Of a stretch of DNA of 64,000 nt, positions 8,996 through 19,849 are shown piece by piece (the stretch's first letter is position 1; each line of letters starts with the position of its first letter). Source of the DNA: Siphonodentalium dalli (Eukaryota > Mollusca > Scaphopoda > Gadilida > Siphonodentaliidae). The position numbers were made by a program, and so were the translations under genes. The notes beneath the pieces are model-generated. The model searched no databases. It was not told the origin of the DNA and was given only the letters and a program-made list of their open reading frames with translations. Where the stretch lies: NCBI GenBank assembly GCA_032622095.1, contig CP136069.1:5256976-5320975 (forward strand). The letters are read 5' to 3'.

Positions 8996-9198
8996 CAGTA
9001 ATGCCCTAAATAATTGACTCCTTAACCACAGCAGAATTATGGGTAACTTTTCAGGATTTAGTCGGAAATATGGCTTGTTGCCATTCATCAGAAAGCTCTC
9101 ACTGAGAGCTTTCCGATGAATGGTAACAAGCCATATTTCCGACTAAATTACCCATAATTCTGCTGTGGTTAAGGAGTTGATTATCTAGGGCATTACTG
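8996..9198. mobile_element. TA-1 palindromic MITE
   Basis: TA|CAGTAATGCCCTAAATAATT to GGGCATTACTG|TA, centred on GAAAGCTCTCACTGAGAGCT. The right arm has lost the TCCTGAAAAG segment. Confidence 0.92.
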
Positions 9199-9552
9199 TA
9201 TAATCAACAGTCGTGGAGGCATACAAAATGGCTTTCAGTCAATAATTCAACATTTGATTGCTTTCATCCAACTTTGCCGTTCACATGTATTAATACACAT
9301 AACATTATCATCATCTAGCCCCAAACACATGATACACTGGAATATCTTACCGATTACCAAGGATACACACGTAGAAACCCTACACAGTACAGTCGCTAGA
9401 GGCCGAATCTATCCAGTAATAACACTATTTAGCATCATAAATTTATTCAAAGTTTTATTCATGGTTACAACATTATTACTGTCACTCGGAATGATGAAAA
9501 ATAAATGGTTAGAGAATTCAAACAAAACTGTGTTTTAAGCATCATTTCTCAG
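9199..9552. other. no gene recognised
   Basis: A 94-codon ORF (9254-9538) contains a hydrophobic run (IINLFKVLFMVTTLLLSLGM). It has no recognised motif, splice context or polyadenylation signal, and I treat it as chance. No repeat was seen. Confidence 0.5.
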
Positions 9553-9949
9553 CAGGGTTCGCGCTGCCACTTGCCAAATTTGCCAATGGCAAAAATAATT
9601 CACATTTGGCAAAAAATATTTTCAGTTGGCAAAAGTTTTGGCAAGTCACTTACTAATTCCTGAAGAAAGTTGAAAAATATTGGTCAATCAATACCATTCA
9701 TTTCAGGAAACTCTTATTGTTGTATGATAAACCACAATCGAGATGCGAGTATAACTAATTATTAACTAACTGTTTTTCTATCGATATCAAAAGTCGTCCA
9801 AACCGCGAGTGTCAAAACATAAGACTTCAGGTTGTCGAAAATGATACTATCAGGATAGCATTTGGCAAATGCTAAATTAATTTGGCAAAAAAATGTTTCA
9901 TTTGGCAAATTATATGGCAAAAGTAAATTTCGGTCCAGCGCGGACCCTG
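9553..9949. mobile_element. hAT-like MITE, 397 bp, rich in TTTGGCAAA
   Basis: The ends CAGGGTTCGCGCTG and CAGCGCGGACCCTG are inverse complements with one mismatch. Flanks TTTCTCAG (9545-9552) and CTTCTCAG (9950-9957) form an eight-base duplication with one difference. They fit the hAT preference for T at position 2 and A at position 7. The interior repeats TTTGGCAAA-type words at both ends in a loosely inverted layout. It is non-coding. Confidence 0.85.
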
Positions 9950-9957
9950 CTTCTCAG

Positions 9958-10884
9958 TCCATAAAAGTTAAATTTTATATTATATTATTTTATATTAGAT
10001 TTAAATATAAATTTAAAGTTTTTGAATGCAGCATCCAAGTTATTCTATTTTTTTATTTTTTGGCCCTGGAGATTTGTGGTATAAAATCTTGAGTTATATT
10101 TCTACGATCATTATAACTTTTAACTAGGGTGTGAATTATCAGGATTTTGTTGATCTTTTTTGGTATGGCTAGATTCACCACTTACATGTAGCATTGTTGC
10201 TCTGAAAAGACCAACAACTGAGATTCGAATATATTTTGGTATAGGGGTCGTATAGGGGTCGTATAGGTGTCGATTAATACGAGAGAAATAATACCTATAT
10301 CCAGTGAGTTTCACAAGAGTTGCGGGCCTTTTTGAACTCGGAAAGAGCCAAATTGTTCTTCATAGAAACATTCAGAATGTCCCGCTCTCTAAACAGATTG
10401 TTGGGGGTTATCAAAGGTTATGTTCCGCTCTCTAAACAGATTGTTGGGGGGGGGCATAAAATGTTACCAGTACCGCAGTACGTCCCGGACACTCTCTAAA
10501 CAGATTGTTGGGGGCCTTCAAAGGTTACACAAATTGACCTTGCAAGGCTTTGGCTATGTTGACAACAGTGTAATTCAAAATGTTCATTCATCTGCTTGCA
10601 TGCCACTATTTATGCAAACAATACCTATTCCTGTAGTCCTCATACATTGCATACACACCATTATTTATGTAAACACAAACTCTTCCTGTAGTCCACTTAT
10701 TTTTGATCAATTCAAGGATAATTTAAAAACATTTCTAAAGTAAATGAAACATATCCAAACTAGCATATCTCATTCATTCAATGAGATACTATGGACAAGG
10801 TAGATTTGTGTAATTTTGAGAACACAGGTCGATTTCTAAGATCATAGAATGTCGCCAAATTCCATTCTGTGTACGAAGAGCCCA
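9958..10884. other. no gene; short tandem repeat at 10388-10512
   Basis: Mostly AT-rich sequence without coding signs. Within it CTCTAAACAGATTGTTGGGG occurs three times (about 10387, 10431, 10494) with divergent spacers. Just before, GTCGTATAGG recurs three times (about 10247-10270). A 107-codon ORF at 10420-10743 starts inside this repeat and has no recognised features. Confidence 0.55.
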
Positions 10885-13490
10885 TTGACCCTTTCTCCAC
10901 TAAATACTCATTGACGAGTAGTTACCTTATTAACACTTTCTCTACTAAATACTCATTGACAATTAGTTACCTTATTAACCCTTTCTATCTAAATATTAAT
11001 TGACGAGTAGTTAACCTTATTAACCCTTTCTATCTAAATACTCATTGACGAGTTGTTACCTTATTAACCCTTTCTCTACTAAATACTTATTAATGAGTAA
11101 TTACCTTATTAACCCTTTCTATCTAAATACTAATTGATGAGTAGTTACCATATTAAACTTTCTATCTAAATACTCATTGACGAGTGGTTACCTTATTAAC
11201 CCTTTCTCTACTAAATACTCATTGATGAGTAGTTCCCTTATTAACCCTTTCTCTACTAAATACTCATTAACAAGTAGTTACCTGATTAACCCTTTCTATA
11301 CTAAATACTAATTGATGAGTAGTTCCCTTATTAACCATTTATACACTAAATACTAATTATATATATATATACCTTTATTTCCTCTGTAATACAGAGAGCT
11401 TACATATAATGAACAGGAACACAATACAATGATAATTAGTATTTACAGACATTTAACACGAAGAAAATCAAACGTATATACATGTACACCACGCATAAAT
11501 AGCACACATGCACACACCCTAACACACTACAACCGCTCTCAAATACTCACACACACGCACCCTTGTAGACACAACCATACATACACACATACATACACAT
11601 ATACATACACACGTGTACATTTCCCTTATTAACCCTTTATATACTAAATACTAACTGATGAGCAGTTCCCTTATTAACCATCTCTATACTAAATACTAAT
11701 TTATGATGAGTTCCCTTATTAACCCTTTATATACTAAATACTAACTGATGAATAGTTCCATAATTAACACTATCTATACTAAATACTAATTGATGAGTAG
11801 TTCCCTTAACCCTTTCTATACTAAATACTAATAGATGAATACTTCCATAATTAACACTATCTATACTAAATACTAATTGACAATTAGTTACCTTATTAAC
11901 CCTTTCTATCTAAATATTAATTGACGAGTAGTTACCTTATTAACCCTTTCTATCTAAATAATCATTGACGAGTAGTTACCTTATTAACACTTTCTATCTA
12001 AATACTCATTGATGAGTAGTTACCTTATTAACCCTTTCTCTACTAAATACTCATTGATGAGTAGTTCCCTTATTAACCGTCTATATACTAAATACTAATT
12101 GATAAGTAGTTCCCTTATTAACCCTTTCTATATTAAATAATCATTGATGAGTAGTTACCTTATTAACCCTTTCTATACTAAATACTAATTGATGAGTAGT
12201 TCCCTTATTAACCCTTTCTATCTAAATATTAATTGACGAGTAGTTACCTTATTAACCCTTTCTATCTAAATACTCATTGACGAGTTGTTACCTTATTAAC
12301 CCTTTCTCTACTAAATACTTATTAATGAGTAATTACCTTATTAACCCTTTCTATCTAAATACTAATTGATGAGTAGTTACCTTATTAAACTTTCTATCTA
12401 AATACTCATTGACGAGTAGTTACCTTATTAACCCTTTCTCTACTAAATACTCATTGATGAGTAGTTCCCTTATTAACCCTTTCTCTACTAAATACTCATT
12501 AACAAGTAGTTACCTGATTAACCCTTTCTATACTAAATACTCAATGATGAGTAGTTCTCTTATTAACCTTTTCTATACATACACACGTGTACATTTCCCT
12601 TATTAACCCTTTATATACTAAATACTAACTGATGAGCAGTTCCCTTATTAAACATCTCTATACTAAATACTAATTTATGATGAGTTCCCTTATTAACCCT
12701 TTATATACTAAATACTAACTGATGAATAGTTCCATAATTAACACTATCTATACTAAATACTAATTGATGAGTAGTTCCCTTAACCCTTTCTATACTAAAT
12801 ACTAATATATGAATACTTCCATAATTAACACTATCTATACTAAATACTAATTGACAATTAGTTACCTTATTAACCCTTTCTATCTAAATAATCATTGACG
12901 AGTAGTTACCTTATTAACCCTTTCTCTACTAAATACTTATTAATGAGTAGTTACCTTATTACCACTTTCTATCTAAATACTCATTGATGAGTAGTTACCT
13001 TATTAACCCTTTCTCTACTAAATACTCATTGATGAGTAGTTCCCTTATTAACCGTCTCTATACTAAATACTAATTGATAAGTAGTTCCCTTATTAACCCT
13101 TTCTATATTAAATACTCATTGATGAGTAGTTACGTTATTAACCCTTTCTATACTAAATACTAATTGATGAGTAGTTCCCTTATTAACCCTTTCTACACAA
13201 AATACTAATTGATGAGTAGTTCCCTTATTAACCATTTCTACACTAAATACTTATTGATGAGTAGTTCCCTTATTAACCATCTCTATACTAAATACTAATT
13301 GAAGAGTAGTTCCCTTATTAACCATTTCTATACTAAATACTTATTGATGAGTAGTTCCCTTATTAACCCTTTCTATACTAAATACTTATTGATGAGTAGT
13401 TCCCTTATTAACCGTCTCTATACTAAATACTTATTGATGAGTAGTTCCCTTATTAACCTTTTCTATTCCAAGACGAGTAGTTCCCTTAGG
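10885..13490. repeat. 45-bp minisatellite, over 50 units, with higher-order duplication
   Basis: The unit is TTAACCCTTTCTATACTAAA, then TACTAATTGATGAGTAGTTC, then CCTTA. Shorter 42-44-bp variants contain CTATCTAAAT. The start of each unit matches the TTAACCCTTT terminus of the TTAA elements. Sequence from about 10979 reappears near 12211 (offset 1233), and sequence from 11611 reappears at 12585 (offset 974). This shows a 1.23-kb internal duplication followed by loss of about 259 bp. Fifteen-codon pseudo-ORFs (MSSSLINPFYTKYLL) are by-products. Confidence 0.9.
11345..11610. repeat. non-repeat segment with CA/TA microsatellite inside the 45-bp array
   Basis: The array is broken by (TA)n, then TTTCCTCTGTAATACAGAGA (containing the small palindrome CTCTGTAATACAGAG), then about 100 bp of ACACATACATAC-type repeat. 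It ends at TACACACGTGTACAT. Only this final word survives in the second copy of the duplication (about 12575-12594). The segment was therefore probably present before the duplication. Confidence 0.75.
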
Positions 13491-13499
13491 AAATGTTCA

Positions 13500-13964
13500 G
13501 ATAATAAGATCAACAAACGACCTATGCTTATCTGAACATTTCCTTTCCAATAAATAGGACTCCTTCTGTACTACTATTATCTGCCGTCTGCCTATTTAAC
13601 CTGAACACCCCTCCAGATGAATAATAGACCATTCCTATGTATACATTTATAACTGAGTGGGAGAATCCTTTAGTATAGAAAGGCAGGGTTTCCGTTGGAG
13701 GTCCGGGAATGGGGCCGGTAGCTGCTAAGGAGAAAATCAAGTAAATAATTTCAATGTAGGAACACCAATTTATCTACATGTACTTTCACAATATACATGT
13801 AAGTCTATAATCTAGAAGTGTAAGATATTGTAATTGTCAGATCGTTTTACCTGCAATATATTTTCTACCAAAGTTGTCAAGCTATCAAAGCCTCTACCTT
13901 CAAAGCAATAGAAATGTATTGTGATCATAAAAAAATACAATGGAGTCTATAAATAAATAATCCA
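13500..13964. other. no gene recognised
   Basis: Apparently low-copy sequence between two minisatellites. GAAATGTTCAGATAATAAG near 13492 and TATCTGAACATTTC near 13530 form a small inverted pair. The minus-strand ORF here (70 codons) has no recognised motif. Confidence 0.5.
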
Positions 13965-14950
13965 CAGACGCTAACTGTATATGTACCCATTCAGACGCTA
14001 ACTGTATATGTACCCATTCAGACGCTAACGGTATATGTACCCATTCAGACGCTAACGGTATATGTACCCATTCAGACGCTAACGGTATATGTACCCAGTC
14101 AGACGCTAACGGTATATGTACCCATTCAGACGCTAACGGTATATGTACCCATTCAGACGCTAACTGTATATGTACCCATTCAGACGCTAACGGTATATGT
14201 ACCCATTCAGACGCTAACGGTATATGTACCCATTCAGACGCTAACGGTATATGTACCCATTCAGACGCTGACGGTATATGTACCCATTCAGACAGGGGGG
14301 GGGTGAAGAAAAAAAATTCCGGCACATATGCCGGGGTAGGTGGGTGGTCAAAGCCACCAACAAGCAATTTTTTCCGCAACTAAAATAAAAAATTCCTGCT
14401 TGTTTTTCAGTGTTTTGGCAATGAGTTGGGCTTCAAAACCACTTTGAATGAGAGAAATAATGTAATTCTAACTGGTAAACTGACTGCAGGCAGTTATCGT
14501 GTTGTATTTTGTTGCAAATATTGAAATCCAAGATGGCCACTGGCAGCCATGTTTTTTTGGCTGAATGACCTCAAAATGACTCATTCCTATTTACATGTCC
14601 ATGTTAACATCCATGATAAATAGTATGCACAGAAATTCATATACAGCTGTTTACAGTGAATTCCCCCCGCAAATCTCTGTTTTAGTGTTAAAAGGGGGGT
14701 GCATGGGTGTCAAAAAATGGTCGGAAAAAACTGCCGAAAACGGAAAAAAATATGGCGGTGGGGGTGGGTGGGTACAAAAAATTATCGAAAGGGAAAAAAT
14801 GCCATACGTGCCTGAAATTTTTTTCCGACCCCCCCCCTGATTCAGACGCTAATGGTACATGTACACGCTAATGGTATATGTACACGCTAACGGTATATGT
14901 ACACGCTAATAGTATATGTACACGCTAACGGTATATGTATATGCTAACAT
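13965..14950. repeat. 27-bp minisatellite (12 units) grading to a 19-bp form, split by the G-run element
   Basis: Left of the insertion the unit is ACGCTAACGGTATATGTACC plus CATTCAG, 27 bp, about 12 copies. Right of the insertion (14840-14950) the unit shortens to ACGCTAATGGTATATGTAC, 19 bp, about five copies lacking CCATTCAG. The 27-bp form is in frame on the minus strand and yields a nine-residue repeat (SEWVHIPLA) inside a 159-codon ORF. That ORF extends into the inserted element and has no signal peptide, so I do not call it a gene. Confidence 0.9.
14293..14839 (-). mobile_element. G-run element copy 2, inverted, 547 bp
   Basis: Near-identical reverse complement of 5218-5765. The host array is duplicated as ATTCAGA on both sides (14286-14292 and 14840-14846). 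It carries CCGGCACATATGCCGG near the left end and GGAAAAAACTGCCGAAAACG internally. The 81-codon ORF here (14595-14840) is the mirror of one at 5212-5460 and is read through the element's terminal repeats. Confidence 0.88.
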
Positions 14951-15015
14951 ATTTATGGATGTGTAACAACCAGAAATTTTGGAATATACAGTCGCAAAGA
15001 AAAGTAAATAATGCC

Positions 15016-15449
15016 TTAACCGTTTCAGTGCCAGGGGCCGATCTAATCGGCCCTAATTTACAGTCTGTAAAATCGGCCCTATAAAAATTTGATTTTTTGG
15101 GATTGAATTTTTTTTGGGTATGCTAAATTAAGCATGCTATAGCGAATTTAAACTGGATAAAACCTTAGGGGCATGCTATAACTCAAAACTATCACCAAGT
15201 ATTCATAGTAATAATTTTGATGCCCATGAAAAACGTAAGATTCCCTGGCACTAAACCTACAAAATAAGTCTGTCAAAGAATATAAGAAAAAATTATTAAA
15301 ATTGAAAAAATTGTAAAAAATAATAACAAATGATGAAAAATTGTTAGGCCAATGCATTCTCTTATGGCCGACTTGCATACATAAGAGAATGCATTGGCAC
15401 AGGGTATATGGGTTGATACAAAAATCGGACCTGGCACTGAAAGGGTTAA
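15016..15449. mobile_element. TTAA-1/TTAA-2 mosaic MITE, long form
   Basis: Left end TTAACCGTTTCAGTGCCAGG, right end CTGGCACTGAAAGGGTTAA. The right part is a normal TTAA-1 interior with a damaged palindromic core (CATTCTCTTATGGCCGACTTG, about 15350-15398). The left part has an extra 200 bp (TTTGATTTTTTGGGATTGAA, GCATGCTATAGCGAATTTAA) not seen in the other copies. Confidence 0.75.
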
Positions 15450-16190
15450 TTTTAACACACCGAGATATGAAATTAAACCTAAATTATTGTAGAACCTGTG
15501 CAAAAATATGAATTGTATTTCGCGACATAAAACATAGAGACAATCGCCAAGTACAATTAAACTGTGGACGCTTTTTTGTAACCTAGCTGCAACGTACATG
15601 TAACTAGCTCAACTCCAAACAGATGTATTCTAGTGATTTTGGTCCTGGTATGCACTTTCGTTCAGCGTCTGTATTCTTTATATCAAATAAGTTGTCCTCT
15701 AAAATTCCATATTGATATCCCAACAAGATGGAGAGAAGTTTTACACATCTCTATAATGCACAATATGTGTGTCCTGAGGTATGGTAGCAGGGGAAATCTG
15801 GGCTGGGGAATGGGACCCAAAAAATTTAAATCAACTGGTGGTTCAACATGGGAAAAATTGGCTAGGGGAACAGGGCCGTTGAGGGGATCCCATGCCGGTA
15901 GAAACAATGAGAAAGGGTTAACCTAAGTATGATGGTAGCAAATGAATCAGACATCAAACTTCTATTTTCTGCAGATTAGAAATAAGATATCGAATCAGGA
16001 TACTGATGACAATATTGAATCGATTCTCGAATCAAATTGGCTAGCTGCTGGTACATATGATATGCATGATCACACCCCCCCACAAAACATACTGTGTATA
16101 TGTGACATATGAAATGTGTGTCATTTGATGCCCCCCACCCCCGCCCATATATACTGTGTGTACATGTATGTAACATGAAATGTTTATCAT
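15450..16190. other. no gene recognised
   Basis: A 97-codon plus-strand ORF (15633-15926) and a 74-codon antisense ORF have no recognised domain. Both end in a GGGTTAACC context that may be a decayed TTAA-element end. A CCCCCC/TATATGTG-rich stretch lies at 16070-16180. Confidence 0.5.
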
Positions 16191-16193
16191 ATG

Positions 16194-16621
16194 AATAGTG
16201 TGTCTGTCATTTTCAGAATGAGGTCCCCAGAGGGTGAATTTAGTGATCATATCCAACACTGTGGGGTAGCATCGCCGAAGGCACCCTCTGGGAACCACAT
16301 TCTGCTTAGGCCTCATAATCTGGGAAGTATCTATAGTCTCAAACTAACATTGTTATTAGTAAAATACATTTCCCTTATTGAAAGTTTCTATATCCCCTAA
16401 TTTGCAGAAGATAAAAAGCATAATCGAGGTGCTCAATGGGTGAACATCACCAACTTCAACTGGGGAACTTCAATCTGATCCTAGGACTCCCCTAGCAGTT
16501 GAGGCCTAAGCAAAATGAGGTTCCCAGAGGATAAATTTGGTGATGCTAGGCCACTTTGCGGGATAGCGTCACTAAATTCACCCTCTGTGGACCTCATTCT
16601 GCAAATGACAGACACACTATT
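16194..16621. mobile_element. H8-1 element, long form
   Basis: Starts GAATAGTGTGTCTGTCATTT and ends AAATGACAGACACACTATT. Two GAGGTCCCCAGAGGGTGAAT-type hairpins (about 16219-16308 and 16518-16600) flank the family middle segment (TTTCTATATCCCCTAATTTG; GTGCTCAATGGGTGAACATC). The outermost CAAGCCTTGA words are lost. Confidence 0.8.
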
Positions 16622-16635
16622 TGCAGGTTTGATGG

Positions 16636-16688
16636 AGTTACCCATAATTCTGCTGTGGTTAAAAAGTCGATTATTTAGGGCATTACTG
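16636..16688. mobile_element. TA-1 fragment (right end only)
   Basis: Reads GTTACCCATAATTCTGCTGT, then AAAAGTCGATTATTTAGGGC and ATTACTG|TA. It abuts the end of the preceding H8-1 element. Confidence 0.8.
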
Positions 16689-16754
16689 TAATTACATTAG
16701 GGCGGAAGTGAATGTTGAGTATAGGAATTTTGTCACCGAAAAATGTGACGTCAC

Positions 16755-17007
16755 CAAGCCTTGAAATAGGGTGTCTGTCATTGCAGAATGAGGTCCCCAG
16801 AGGGTGAATTTAGTTATGCTACCCCGCATAGCGGGCTAGCATCACCAAATTCACCCTCTGGGAACCTCATTCTGCTGAGGTGTAAGCAGAATGAGGTCCC
16901 CAGAGGGTGAATTTGTAGATGCTAGCCCGCTATGTGGGGTAGCATCACTAAATTCACCCTCTGGGGACCTCATTCTGTAAATGACAGACACACTATTTCA
17001 AGGCTTG
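16755..17007. mobile_element. H8-1 element with perfect 8-base duplication
   Basis: CAAGCCTTGAAATAG and CTATTTCAAGGCTTG form the ends. GACGTCAC is duplicated exactly at 16747-16754 and 17008-17015. The 253-bp body is two back-to-back copies of the GAGGTCCCCAGAGGG hairpin separated by GAGGTGTAAGCAG. Confidence 0.92.
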
Positions 17008-17268
17008 GACGTCACAGCAACATCACTATACAGTTCTCAATTTTTACTAGTATTTTGACTCCAATGGCATTTTCATGTTGATATTTGTCACCGATATGTA
17101 ATTAAAAGTAATAATCTCACCCTCTAGGGCCCTCATGTTGATATTTGTCACGGATATGTGACTAAAAGTAATAATCTCGATGTCCTAATCTAATATATAT
17201 TATACAGTTTAAAAGCATTGTGCCAAAATGTCTTAGCGATTTATAAGTTTGTGAATCGGCATGATTCT

Positions 17269-17436
17269 GATAACCCTTTCAGTGCCAAGTCCGATTTTTG
17301 TATCAACCCATATTTCCTTGATCATTTTTCAAATTTATTGATTATAATAATGTGATACATTGATGGAAAGAGCTCTTGAAAAATGAGAGCTCTTTCCATC
17401 AATGTATCACATTACTATAATCAATAAATTTTAAAC
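17269..17436. mobile_element. TTAA-2 MITE, right end truncated
   Basis: Begins ATAACCCTTTCAGTGCCAAG. The palindrome pivots on AAAGAGCTCTTGAAAAATGA and continues to TCAATAAATT, after which the right terminus is missing. The family has no CCAATGCATTCTC core. Confidence 0.82.
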
Positions 17437-17676
17437 TTCGGGGTTCATGCAGTTTGCTGATTTTTTCTCGCGGCCATGACCACATTGAAACCGCCGTTCA
17501 TTTGTTATATAAATATGTTTGTACAGTCATGATTGATACAGTTTATCGAGTGATGCCAAAAAATTAAGTATCTTAATAGTCCTTAAACTTTATAATTAAA
17601 TTGATTATCTATAGTCCTTAAAACTTTGTAATTACATTAGGAAACTGAGATTAGTAATTAAGGATGGACTATCTCT

Positions 17677-17900
17677 TTAACCCTTTGAGTGCCAGGTCCG
17701 ATTTTTGTATCAACCCATATACCCTGTGCCAATGCATTCTCTTATATATGCGAGTCGACCATAGGTCGCCTCGCATATATAAGAGAATGCATTGGCCTAA
17801 CAATTTTTCATCATTTTTTTTTTTTTTTTTTTTTTAGGGTCGATTTTACAGACCATAAATTAGGGCCGATGAGATAGGCCCCTGGCACTGAAAGGGTTAA
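17677..17900. mobile_element. TTAA-1 MITE joined to TTAA-3
   Basis: TTAACCCTTTGAGTGCCAGG to CCTGGCACTGAAAGGGTTAA, with the palindromic core at about 17728-17795 and a long T run (17811-17835). Its last TTAA (17897-17900) is also the first TTAA of the next element. The two therefore sit back to back on one shared target. Confidence 0.88.
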
Positions 17901-18292
17901 CCCTTTACCCAACAAACCGGCCAAATAAAGCTTCAACAGCCAAAAATATCTTCGGTCTGTCTCAATAGAACCATACAAATATGGATATCATTGGAACCGG
18001 CTCCTTGACCACATTGTGATAGTTACAGTTATGCCCTGTGCCAATGCATTCTCTTATATATGCGAGTCGACCATAGGTCGCCTCGCATAATTTTATATAA
18101 GAGAATGCATTGGCCTAAAAAAAAACTTTTTTTAACACTTTTTACCATTTTTTCTTACATTCTTTAACAATTTTATAATTTTTAATGTGTTAAGCCAATG
18201 CATTCTCTTATATATGCGAGGCGACCTATGGTCGACTCGCATATATAAGAGAATGCATTGGCACAGGGCCGTTCTGTTGGGTAAAGGGTTAA
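17897..18292. mobile_element. TTAA-3 MITE with two hairpin cores
   Basis: TTAACCCTTTACCCAACAAA to GTTGGGTAAAGGGTTAA. Palindromic cores lie at about 18038-18115 (the first loop enlarged with AATTTTA) and 18193-18260. The composite 17677-18292 is flanked by near-identical TTAAGGATGGAYTATCTCTT words on both sides. Confidence 0.87.
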
Positions 18293-19849
18293 GGATGGAT
18301 TATCTCTTTAAATAATTTTTTTTAGATACTTTCCTGGGTATGAAATAATATGAATGAGATGGAAATCCCTGCCTGGAAATGATTCTATCAATTAATATTG
18401 ATTTATTTCATTATAATGTTCTAAATATAGTATCAATGTAACACTTCTTTGTTCTGTATATAATATAGTACTTTTATATAGAGTCCTTCAGAGTCATGGA
18501 CCGAACGAATGCAAGCCACAAACTGTATCCAATTGATTGTATTTATTGTAATATTGAGTGCGAATCAAGTACAGTAATGCTCTAAATAATCGACTCCTTA
18601 ACCACAGCAGAATTATGGGTAACTTTTCATGATTTTGTCGGAAATATGGCTTGTTGCCTTTGGACAGCATAATACATGTATATGCATTATTAGTTTTTGG
18701 CCCAAGCCCTAGAGTGTAGTATATGCTTAGTTTCCATACATAAAATAACCAATAAATGCAAATATAAAAGACGGTCCTGAATATCACGGATCATTATTGC
18801 ACGGCTTTAAGTGTTATTTTATTCAAAATAAAATTTGAAATAAAATCAATATTAATTGCTAGACACGTTTCCGGACAGGGGTATTCAATTCATAAGTATT
18901 ATTTCATACCCAGTAAACTATGTAGATCATGTTGCGGAAGAGATAATACACCTTTAATTTATTTTGGGCAAGTATTTACTGTCACCAGTGAAGACTTACC
19001 ATTCCTGCTTCAGAAGCCGGGTCAAGTGTCAAAAATTGTTCCATTCTTCAAATAGGTATATCCTCCATGTCACATTCTACGTTCTCCAGATCAAAAGCCG
19101 GTCGATGTAATCACCAGAGAATTCTGGACATGACAAAAAATAGTCCCGATTGAATTAATAGTGCAATCATTGTGCAAAACTCAATTATGCAGCTTATGTA
19201 TTTATCGAAATTTGGAATCCACATGTTGGATTACATACTAGATATATTAGATAGTCATAGTTTTTATGGAAAACATTTAATGTTTTTATTAATTTTTTAA
19301 AGCTGTATTAAGATTTCAGACTTAAATGTGTAACATGAACAACCCCATGCTGCAAAACATGCTAATTAGCTTGGCATTCCATGCTAATTAGCTTGGCATT
19401 CCTATCTAAGAAGAAATCGTGTTAATGGTCTTCCATCATAAAGATCACCATAAATTCCCAGGAATACTAAATGTATTACTATAAAAGATCATTTATAGTT
19501 TAAATTTTTAAAGAGGTATATGACTGTGTCAAGTTCATAAAATTGTTAAGATTTATAGTAAACAGACATGTATCTTGCTGCATGGTATATGGTACAGGCA
19601 TATGCACTCAAGCTGACATCTCAGTTTTCATAGGGAATGTACTGGTAGTTAAACATAAATTTGGTAATTAATGTCAGAGTAATCTATATAATAGCAGGTG
19701 TGTCCTATACATCTTTAATTATCAGTGAAATGTGTTTGGATAAATTGTAACTGATAAGCAGAAACAGCAAAGGTCAGTGGTGAAAATAATAAAAACAAAT
19801 ATAATTGATAATTATCTCCTTGTTGGGCCATGTATAATTTAGTCGCTTT
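18293..19849. other. mostly low-copy sequence; TA-1 half at 18572-18663
   Basis: AT-rich. The left half of a TA-1 element starts TA|CAGTAATGCTCTAAATAAT at 18572 and stops at about 18660 near GCTTGTTGCC. Its partner arm is absent. A 22-bp direct repeat (ATGCTAATTAGCTTGGCATTCC) occurs twice in tandem at about 19357-19401. No coding exon was recognised. Confidence 0.55.

Noticed and set aside
12409-13535. Ser/Leu-rich 15-residue repeat ORFs
   Set aside because: Direct translation of the 45-bp minisatellite; 45 is a multiple of three, so open frames are expected.
13900-14379. 159-codon minus ORF with a nine-residue repeat (SEWVHIPLA)
   Set aside because: It is the 27-bp minisatellite read in frame, with its N-terminal part inside an inserted transposon.
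15633-15926. 97-codon ORF with a Gly/Lys-rich tail
   Set aside because: No domain, a similar-length ORF on the opposite strand, and no splice or polyadenylation context.
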